From positions 1 through 61,068 of the forward strand of contig NZ_JAAXLA010000040.1 in NCBI RefSeq assembly GCF_012911935.1: a stretch of DNA of 61,068 bases, read 5' to 3'. The notes beneath the pieces were generated by a model. That model saw only the letters and a program-made list of their open reading frames with translations. It did no database searches and was not told the DNA's origin. The DNA comes from Pseudonocardia acidicola. Its GTDB lineage: Bacteria; Actinomycetota; Actinomycetes; Mycobacteriales; Pseudonocardiaceae. Below, one piece after another: positions 52,770 to 60,500 of the stretch. A program made the position numbers and the translations under genes. Each line of letters starts with the position of its first letter. The first letter of the stretch is position 1.

Positions 52770-53309
52770 ATGACCTACGGCACCCTGGACGGCACCATCG
52801 CGCCACCGCCGGAGCCGCCGAAACCGGCCATCACTGACTGGAAGGACGACGGATCCCACGGGGCGGACCACGGCCCGGCGACCGCGACCGCGCCGTCGCC
52901 GCCCCCGGTTCCCGGGGGGCACGGCAGTGGCGGATCGGGGGCGACCTCTGTGGACACACCGTCGCTCAAGCTGTTCGCGAGCAACATCGACCAGCTGATC
53001 CAGCCGCTCAAGGACGCCAAGACGACACTGGCGGGCATGAAGGTCCAGGCCGGTGGGTTCGCCCAGGCCTACGACATTCACGACCATCTGGTGGGGCCGA
53101 ACGGACTGCAGAGCAGCTACCGCACCGTGCTGGACCGGGTGATCGAGACGCTCACCGACGTCAAGAACGGTGTCAACAAGATGGCAGCCGACTACGAGAC
53201 CACCGAGGAGGCCAACACGATGTCGGCCGACGCGGTGACCAAGGCCATGCCCGATCTCGCGGGCGACATCACCTCCATCACCACGGCCGGCGGAAAGCTC
53301 GGCACCTGA
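52770..53309 (+). CDS. Esx-like substrate with proline-rich N-terminus
   Basis: A 179-residue protein. The first 60 residues are rich in Pro, Gly and His. From about residue 65 on it forms a helical hairpin with a break at HDHLVGPNGLQSSY rather than W-x-G. The end of the last helix has Y-E-T-T-E, a Y-x-x-x-E signal. It is 24 bp after the LxG protein and before a strong hairpin, so it belongs to the esx operon. It resembles proteins of the ESX-substrate type without a defined family name. Confidence 0.8.
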   Translation: MTYGTLDGTIAPPPEPPKPAITDWKDDGSHGADHGPATATAPSPPPVPGGHGSGGSGATSVDTPSLKLFASNIDQLIQPLKDAKTTLAGMKVQAGGFAQAYDIHDHLVGPNGLQSSYRTVLDRVIETLTDVKNGVNKMAADYETTEEANTMSADAVTKAMPDLAGDITSITTAGGKLGT

Positions 53310-53316
53310 TCGTCCG

Positions 53317-53350
53317 GGTCCCGGAGGCGGCACGTCCCGCCTCCGGGACC
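53317..53350 (+). terminator. Strong stem-loop after the esx operon
   Basis: Perfect 14-bp arms (GGTCCCGGAGGCGG and its complement) close a 6-nt loop, 8 nt after the stop of the preceding gene. It is likely a terminator or processing point that separates expression of the small Esx proteins from the large repeat protein downstream. Confidence 0.75.
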
Positions 53351-53372
53351 TCGCACGAACCGGGGAGGAAAC

Positions 53373-56357
53373 ATGGCGACGGACTCCCAGCAGCCGGGTT
53401 TCACGGACCAGAACGGCGGCGTCGGGATCGACTCCGGTACCCGGACCAAGGACGGGGACTGGAGCAACTGGTCCTGGAAGCAGATCATGGCCGCCATCAC
53501 CGGTGTCGGCGGCACCGCGGACTACCAGGACACGTCCGTCTCCGACCCACAGTCCCTGTACGACGCCGGGAACCGGCTGCTGCTCGTCCAGGAGACCCTG
53601 CAGGCGGTCGCGAAGAGCGTCGCCGACCAGGCTGACGCGCTCGCCGGCGGAGACGGCGCGCCCTGGACCGGTCCCGCCGCCACCGCCTTCCACGACAGCA
53701 TGGTTCAGGTCTCGCAGAGCATCAAGGCGACCGCCGACGTCCTCAGCGGTGGCGACTCAGGCATGGAAGCGGTCCCACCCCAGGTCATCGCCAACGGCAA
53801 CCAGCTGCAGACGGCGATCAACAAGATCATCGCGATCGACAACTGGTACGCGCAGCAGGCCATCGCCCGGGGTGCGCCGGTGCAGAACGGTCTGGTCATG
53901 GTCCACACGGACCAGGCGGTCGTGGACGCCATGACCCGGGACATGAGGGCGGTGCTCGCGAGCCTCGCCCAGAACTACTCGATGACGGTGAACTCCATCG
54001 TGCAGCCGACGTTCGCCCCGCCCGGAATGGGCGGAGATGGCTCCGGCGGCGCGAGCCTGCCGCCTCCCCCCGACGTGACCTACCCTCCCTATCCCGCTCC
54101 GCCTGTCGATCCCTATGCGTCGCAACCGCCACCCTCGGCCCTCCCCGACCAACAACACCTCCCCGACCAACAGCAGATGCCCGCCGGCGTGATGCCGACG
54201 TCGGCGCCGCTGCAGGGATTCCCGGCCGGGCTGGACACGGGAGCGGGGCCCGGTGGTGGCGCCGGGACGGGCGGTCTGTCCGGGTTCCCGGGCGGGCTGG
54301 GTACCGGTGGTGGTGCCGGGGGAGGCGGTCTCTCCGGCTTCCCGGGAGGCACGGACGTCGGGGGCGGAGGAACCGGGTCCGGCGGTGGGATGCCGGGCCT
54401 GACGAGCTTCCCCGGTGGTACCGGTGTCGGCTCCGGCGACGGCACCGGGGCAGGGCTCGGCCCGGTGGCCGGCATCCCGCTGCTGCCCGGCGCCGCTGGT
54501 GGGTCCGGTACCGGCAGCGGTTCTTCACGGCAGGGCGCCTCGCTGCCGAACGTCACGCCCTTCGGCGACACCAGCGTCGGCGACGGCACGGGTGCGCCCG
54601 GAAGCGGTTCCGCTCCCGGCGTGGCGCAGTTCCCCGGCAGCACGGGCGTCGGTGACGGTGCAGGTGGCGCGGCTGGTCTGCCGGGTTCGGCGAACGGCGT
54701 GGATGCGCCCGCGGGCCTGGGCCAGGGCGGGGCCGTCCCAGGTGTGGCTTCCTTCCCCGGCGGTACCGGTGTCGGCGGTGGAACGGGCGGTCTGCCCGGT
54801 TCGGCGGCTGTGGATGCGCCCGCGGGCCTGGGGCAGGATCACGGCGGTGCTGTTCCGGGGCTGGCCGCATTCCCGGGCGGCACCGGTGTCGGAGGTGGTT
54901 CCGGTGGCGGGGGACTCCCCGCGGGCTCGGGCGGAGCCATGCCGGGCGTGGCGGGCTTTCCCGGTGGTACCGGTGTCGGCGGGCTCCCCGCGGGCCTGGA
55001 CCAGGGGCTGGGCGGAGCGGCGCCGGGGGTGGCGGGCTTTCCCGGTGGTACCGGCGTCGGCGGCGGGGCTGCCGGCGCGGGCGGGATGCCGATGATGCCA
55101 CCGATGGGGGGCATGGGCGGCACCGGCACACCGTCCGGCGCGGGGGAACGGTCCGACGCGAGTGGGCTGCTCCGCGCCACGCCGTTCCCCGGCGCGGCCG
55201 ACGACCTGGCCGGAACCGGCGTGATCGACGGAACCTCCGGTGCCGCTCCCGGCCCCGGCGGTGCGGCGCTTACCGGTCTCGAGGGGCTCGGCCGGCTGCC
55301 CGGTTTCGCAGAGCTCGACGGCGCTCCGGCGGCCGCCCCGGCAGGCCGTCCGTCGGCCGCGGGTGGTGTGCCCGAGGTGGCTGGATTCCCGGGCGCGCTG
55401 GACACCGTGGGTTCCGGTGGTATGCCGCCGGTGGCGGGGCTGCCGGGTGTGGGTGATACGGCTGGGGCCGGTGGTGTGCCGGCAGTGGCCGGGCTCCCGG
55501 GTATGGGTGACACGACCGGCCCCGGTGCCGTACCGACCGTGGCCGACGTGTCCACCGGGTCGCCGGTGGCCGGACCGTCTGCGGCCTGGGAGGCCGCCGG
55601 GACACCGCAGACCGCGACGGCCGGGGCCGGTATGCCCATGGTGCCCCCGATGGGGGCCGGGGCACCCGCGGCAGGCGCCGAGCGCGACGAACGCTCGGAC
55701 GCATCGGGGTTGCTCGCGGCGAGCCGGACACCGTGGATCGACGATCCCGCCGGCGCTGAACCGGCTGTAGGAGCCAACCCCGACGGGGCCGAACTCACCG
55801 GTATGGCCGGTACCGCCGTCGCTGCAGCCGCCGCGCTCGCCTCGACCGCGCCGTTGCGGGCCGGCGGCTCCGGACGGGAACGCCGTCGCGAGCAGCCGAC
55901 GGCCGGATCGACTCCGGCACCGGCCGCAGCGACCGGTGCCGACCGCTCCGACGTGGACGACGCGGCCGCGTGGGAGATCCCCGCCGGCGCAGGCCTGGGC
56001 CTGCTCTCGGCCGTCGTCGCAGCGGCGTCGAATCGCGGACCCCGGTCGCCGGCCGAGATCCCGGGCGACGAAACCACTCCGGCTGCCCCCGCTGCAGCGG
56101 CCGAACCGGCGGGCGAAGCCGGCTTCACCACCTGGCGGCCGCTGCGCCCCGGGGAGGGTCGCCCGGCTCCCGAGCCGGCGGTCGAACTGCGGAGCTCCTT
56201 CGCCGAGCCCGAACCGCAGGCCGAGAACGAGACCCCGGAGAAGGCCGGCGAGGAGGAAGAGGAGCAAGCGCGCGAACGCACGGCCGCCGACCTGCTCCGA
56301 CGCGCCTCGGCGTCGTGGGACGGGCCGGCCAGCACGGTGCCCGGGGTGCTGGGGTGA
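53373..56357 (+). CDS. Large WXG-domain substrate with glycine-rich repeats (PPE-like layout)
   Basis: A 994-residue protein. Residues 1-210 form a helical WXG-type domain (WTGPAATAFHDSM near residue 95). Residues 220-650 are glycine- and proline-rich, with at least six FPGGTGVG-type repeats. A cassette of GMPMxPPMG followed by ERSDASGLL occurs twice, near residues 570-595 and 750-780. The charged C-terminus ends with DLLRRASASWDGPASTVPGVLG. It resembles PPE-like proteins of actinobacterial type VII loci and is probably exported or surface-associated. No Y-x-x-x-E signal is obvious after the WXG domain. Confidence 0.82.
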   Translation: MATDSQQPGFTDQNGGVGIDSGTRTKDGDWSNWSWKQIMAAITGVGGTADYQDTSVSDPQSLYDAGNRLLLVQETLQAVAKSVADQADALAGGDGAPWTGPAATAFHDSMVQVSQSIKATADVLSGGDSGMEAVPPQVIANGNQLQTAINKIIAIDNWYAQQAIARGAPVQNGLVMVHTDQAVVDAMTRDMRAVLASLAQNYSMTVNSIVQPTFAPPGMGGDGSGGASLPPPPDVTYPPYPAPPVDPYASQPPPSALPDQQHLPDQQQMPAGVMPTSAPLQGFPAGLDTGAGPGGGAGTGGLSGFPGGLGTGGGAGGGGLSGFPGGTDVGGGGTGSGGGMPGLTSFPGGTGVGSGDGTGAGLGPVAGIPLLPGAAGGSGTGSGSSRQGASLPNVTPFGDTSVGDGTGAPGSGSAPGVAQFPGSTGVGDGAGGAAGLPGSANGVDAPAGLGQGGAVPGVASFPGGTGVGGGTGGLPGSAAVDAPAGLGQDHGGAVPGLAAFPGGTGVGGGSGGGGLPAGSGGAMPGVAGFPGGTGVGGLPAGLDQGLGGAAPGVAGFPGGTGVGGGAAGAGGMPMMPPMGGMGGTGTPSGAGERSDASGLLRATPFPGAADDLAGTGVIDGTSGAAPGPGGAALTGLEGLGRLPGFAELDGAPAAAPAGRPSAAGGVPEVAGFPGALDTVGSGGMPPVAGLPGVGDTAGAGGVPAVAGLPGMGDTTGPGAVPTVADVSTGSPVAGPSAAWEAAGTPQTATAGAGMPMVPPMGAGAPAAGAERDERSDASGLLAASRTPWIDDPAGAEPAVGANPDGAELTGMAGTAVAAAAALASTAPLRAGGSGRERRREQPTAGSTPAPAAATGADRSDVDDAAAWEIPAGAGLGLLSAVVAAASNRGPRSPAEIPGDETTPAAPAAAAEPAGEAGFTTWRPLRPGEGRPAPEPAVELRSSFAEPEPQAENETPEKAGEEEEEQARERTAADLLRRASASWDGPASTVPGVLG

Positions 56358-56468
56358 GGACGAAACGGGCAGCATCGGAGGTCCGGTCGGCCACTGCCGG
56401 TCCCGTTCACTGTCCTCACGCGCGAACGCCCGGTTCACTCGGGCCGGCCGGATCGAAGGGGTGAGCAG

Positions 56469-56906
56469 GTGACGTCGCCGTACGACAAGGACATCGAGCG
56501 GCTGCTCGGCGAGTACCGCGACCAGGTGGCGGAGCTGTCCCGCACCGCACAGCGGATGCGGGAGCTCACCGCCTCCGCCACGGCGCCCCGCCGCACCGTC
56601 ACCGCGACCGTCGGCGGGCAGGGCGAGCTGATCGGACTGGAGTTCCCGACCACCAGCTACCGGCAGCTGCCTCCCGCGGAGCTCGCCGCGATCATCGTCG
56701 CCACAGTGGCCGAGGCGCGCCGGCAGATGTCCGTGCAGGTGCGCGAGCTGGTCGCACCGGGGATGCCGGACGGGTTCGACGCGGCGGCGGTGTTCGGCGG
56801 GTCGGCGGACTTCGCCGACCTGCTGCCCGCCGACCCGCGGCTCCCGGAGGCCGTCCGCCGGTACGTCGAACGCGGGCGTACCGACGCCCACCGCGGCGGC
56901 GAGTGA
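56469..56906 (+). CDS. YbaB/EbfC-family DNA-binding-like protein
   Basis: A 145-residue protein of the YbaB/EbfC family. A coiled-coil helix, EYRDQVAELSRTAQRMRELTASA, leads into strands RRTVTATVGGQGELIGLEFP, followed by helix PPAELAAIIVATVAEARRQMSVQVREL. Such proteins often accompany actinobacterial WXG100 genes. Its precise role there is not known. Its stop overlaps the start of the next Esx-like gene. Confidence 0.88.
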   Translation: MTSPYDKDIERLLGEYRDQVAELSRTAQRMRELTASATAPRRTVTATVGGQGELIGLEFPTTSYRQLPPAELAAIIVATVAEARRQMSVQVRELVAPGMPDGFDAAAVFGGSADFADLLPADPRLPEAVRRYVERGRTDAHRGGE

Positions 56907-57523
56907 GCCGGGAGACCTTGATGAGCGACAGCGTGCGTGTCGACAGCGATGGTGTGGCGGCCCCGGTCGGTGGCCTGCGGGACCTGGGGGACCGGCTCAA
57001 CGCGATCGGGCACAGCCTCCAGCGGCGGCTCGACGCGCTCGGCCCCTGCTGGGGCGACGACTCCACGGGCCGCGGGTTCGAGCAGCAGTACATCCAGCCG
57101 CGCAATCAGATGCTCGTCGGCGTGCCGTCGCTGGGCGAGGTGCTCGGCACCGTCGCCGACCGGCTGGAGACGATGAGCCGGGACTACGCGCACACCGAGG
57201 AGCAGGCCGTGAAGCTTGCCCGGAGGATCGCGGGCGAGCCCGCGACGCAGTCGGGGCCGGGCAGGTACTACGGGGTCCCGTCGGAGCCTGCCGCGCCGCG
57301 GCTGGCGGAGCAGCGGCGTGTGATGCCGGCCGAGGAGGTCGAGCGGGAGCGTGCCGTTGTGGGGGAGCCTGCCACGCTGCGGCTGGCGGAGCAGCGGCGT
57401 GTGATGCCGGCCGAGGGGGTCGAGCGGGAGCGTGCCACGGAGCCGGGGTCGGGCACGTACGACGGGTCGGTGCGTGCGAGGCACATGGTTGGTGAGGAGC
57501 CCTCCCCGCCGACGACACCGTGA
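56903..57523 (+). CDS. WXG100-like protein with duplicated tail segment
   Basis: A 206-residue protein. The first 110 residues form a helical hairpin with a C-W-G-D turn and the helix-end signal Y-A-H-T-E. A disordered tail follows with two near-identical 27-residue units (RLAEQRRVMPAE and neighbours). It is coupled at both ends, to the YbaB gene and to the toxin-like gene. It is likely the partner or chaperone for the toxin-like protein, by analogy with paired WXG proteins. Confidence 0.82.
   Translation: MSRETLMSDSVRVDSDGVAAPVGGLRDLGDRLNAIGHSLQRRLDALGPCWGDDSTGRGFEQQYIQPRNQMLVGVPSLGEVLGTVADRLETMSRDYAHTEEQAVKLARRIAGEPATQSGPGRYYGVPSEPAAPRLAEQRRVMPAEEVERERAVVGEPATLRLAEQRRVMPAEGVERERATEPGSGTYDGSVRARHMVGEEPSPPTTP
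57284..57437. repeat. 81-bp tandem duplication in the WXG-like gene tail
   Basis: Two adjacent copies (57284-57364 and 57365-57437, the second cut short) differ at only a few bases. The offset is 81 bp, so each copy adds 27 residues in frame. This looks like a recent in-frame duplication. Confidence 0.95.
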
Positions 57524-60500
57524 GCCTCCAGATCCCACCCGAGCTGGACTGGCTGGTCAAGCTCACGGCCGGCCAGGACTGGCCGAAGGGCGACGAGGAC
57601 AAGCTGCGTGAGCTGTCCGCGGTGTGGCACGACACCGCCAGCGAGCTGTCCGGGCTGCTCGACGAGGTCGAGCCGCTGGTGCGGTCGGTGCTCGGCAGCG
57701 TTCAGGGACCCGCCGCCGACCAGTTCGCGGACTTCGCCACCACTCTACGGGCGCAGCTCCCGGCGTTCGTCGACTCGGCCGACAAGATCGGCACGCTGGC
57801 CTTCGACACGGCGACACAGGTCGAGTACGCCAAGTACATGATCATCGGACAGATGGTCATGCTGGCCGCCGAGATCGCCTGGTGTCTCGCCATGGCGCCA
57901 TGGACCTTCGGCGCGTCGGAGTTGCTCATCGGGCCGCTCATCGCCGCCGCCCGGCTGACCGTGCAAATGATCCTGCGCCGGCTGCTCATGCACGTGCTGT
58001 ACGAGGTGGTGACCCAGGTCGGCCTCGACGTCGCGATCCAGACGCTGCAGTTCCTCAAGGGCGACCGGACGTCGTGGAGCATCGGCAACACGGTCGGCGC
58101 CGCCGTGACGGGAGCCATCGGCGGCGGGCTCGCCGGCCTCGGCAGCTCGGCCCTGTCGGCGCTCGGCAGCAAGATCGGCCGTGAGCTCAGCGAGGGGATG
58201 GGCGGCCAGGCCGCCAACGCGGTCGTGTCCGCGGTCGGGACCACCTTGGCCAGCAACGCGATCTACGGCGACAACCAGGGCGCCGGGCTGGCCGCGGCGT
58301 CGAGCGCATTCGCCGGGCTCGTCGGGGGCGGGGGCCGCCGCGGGCACGGGGGGCACGCTGGATCCGGGGACACCCACATCGACGTCCCCCAGATCAGCGA
58401 TCCCACACGAGGCATCGACGGGGCCGGCACCCGCGGGCCGACCGGCCCACCCGGGGAGGGCGCGGGCGGTGGTCCTCTCGACGTAGGGGCTCCGCACGAT
58501 GTCGGCTCGTCCGCGGCAGTACCCCCGGTCGCGGGGAGCGGGACGACGGAGGTCCCGACGCCCCACGAGGTCGGGACGCCGACGGACTCGGAGCCCTTGC
58601 CGGTTCACAGCACCGGGAGCGCGGATCGGCCGGCCGGCGGGGCGACGGTGGTGGGCCCGCCCAGCCACGCAGCGGGGACCGGCGCCGGATCGGCCGGCGC
58701 GACCGGGAGTGCCGGGGACGTCACGGGCGGGCCGCACGCGCAGCCCGGCGTGACGCTGTCGACCCCGCCGCCGACCGGCCTTCCGGGGCTCGACGGCAAC
58801 CACGCCGGAACCGGAACAGGACAGCCCGGGACCGAGGCGTCGGCCGGAGCTGGATCTCGGGCGCCGGCGACCGGGCCCGGGCCGGTGCACCCGCCGGCTG
58901 CAGGGGAGCGCGCACATGCGCCGGCCGGGGCCGGTCCGGCGGAAGAGCAGGTGCCCGCCAACGGAACTCCACACCCGTCGGCGGGGGCCGCGCCGCCGGC
59001 GGAGACGGGGTCGGGCGGGGCCCCCGCACCGCACACGACGCCACCCCCCACTGGTACCGCGGCCTCCGATCCGTCGCCGGGGACCGGACAACCGCACGGA
59101 ACTCCCGGCGGGCGACCCGACCTCGCGGCACCTTCGAGTGCGCAGGTGCCGGTGGATGGCCCGAAGCCGGCGGAGGCCCCCCCGGCGGGCAGCGCAGGCG
59201 CACACACCGCACCGCCCCAGGACAGGGCACCGGCTCTGGACGCGGCACCGCCGGCCCGGTCAGGGGTCCCGGGCACAGCGCCGGGCCCGGTGCTCCAACC
59301 GCTGGAGCCGCACTCGGAGACGGCGCCGCAGTCGCAGACACCGCAGGCATCGGGACCGCCGCCGAACTCGGGCCCGCACGCCGTGGCGGCACCCACAGCG
59401 AACCCGTCGACTGTGCCCGTCGCCCACGCGCCGGAGTCGTCGTCGGCGGTGCCGGTTGCGCATGCGCCGGAGTCGTCGCCGTCCACCGTGCGCGCGGAGC
59501 GTCCCTCCGCAGGCACCTCGGAGCCATCGCGCGTCCCGTCGGGGCCCTCGCCGGTCTCCTCGGGGGAGAAGGCCCCGTCGTCCCCGGCGGGTGTCGCCGA
59601 ACCGTCGCCGCACAGTTCGAGCTCCCCGGTTCCGGCAGCACCAGGCTCTTCGCCTGCACCGCACGCGTCGGGATCGCGGGCGCCGGAGGTTCCGGGCCCG
59701 GCGCAGTCCCCGCGGCCGAGCCCCGGCTCGTCCGGCGACCCCCGTCCCTCGTCCGAAGGCCCCGGCGGCACCGCTCTCGCCGGGGAGCCGTCCGGCCGGC
59801 CGTCGACCACGGTGTCGGCGGACGGGCCGACGACTCTCAACGCGACCCCGCCGCACCCGGGCGGGCCGACTCCGGTGACGACCACCGGCGCCCAGGGTTC
59901 CCACGCTCCGGGGCCATCGAGGCCGAGCGGATCCGCCCGCTCGCCGGGCCCGGATCCATCCCCGCCGCCGCCGTACCGGAACCTCGCGGATCCGCAGCAC
60001 GCCCCGGACGTGCCGTCGCATGCCCCGGAGTGGACGCCGGACCAGGTCCTGCCCCCCGAGGACCGGACGCGGCTCGAGCAGAAGCTCAACGATCTGCGGA
60101 ACCAGCATGTGGATCAGTCCGGTGCCGCCCCGATGCGTCTGGAGTTCCGCCCGTCCTCGCAGGACGACATGGTGCGCCTCGCGGGCGAGGACTACCGGGG
60201 GGCCATGGCGAAGACCACCGTCGTCGACGGCAAGCCCGTGATCCTGGTCAACACCCGGCACGAGGAGTTCTACGTCCACGACGGGACCTCGCTCCAGCCC
60301 GACACCCACAAGATCCGCTACACGCTCGTGCACGAGGCGCTGCACTTCTTCTCCCACGACCACGCCGGATTCCAGAACCACCGACACGACAACGTGCTCG
60401 ACGAGCACGGGCAGGCGGAGACCGAGCAGAGCCTCGACGAGGGCATCACCGATCGCCTGGCCGCGGAGATTTCCACCGAGCTCTTCCCGAACACCGAGAT

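Noticed and set aside
54200..55100. CRISPR-like regular repeats
   Set aside because: The repeats are degenerate, in frame and encode FPGGTGVG-type peptides within one long gene. Spacers are not unique sequences.
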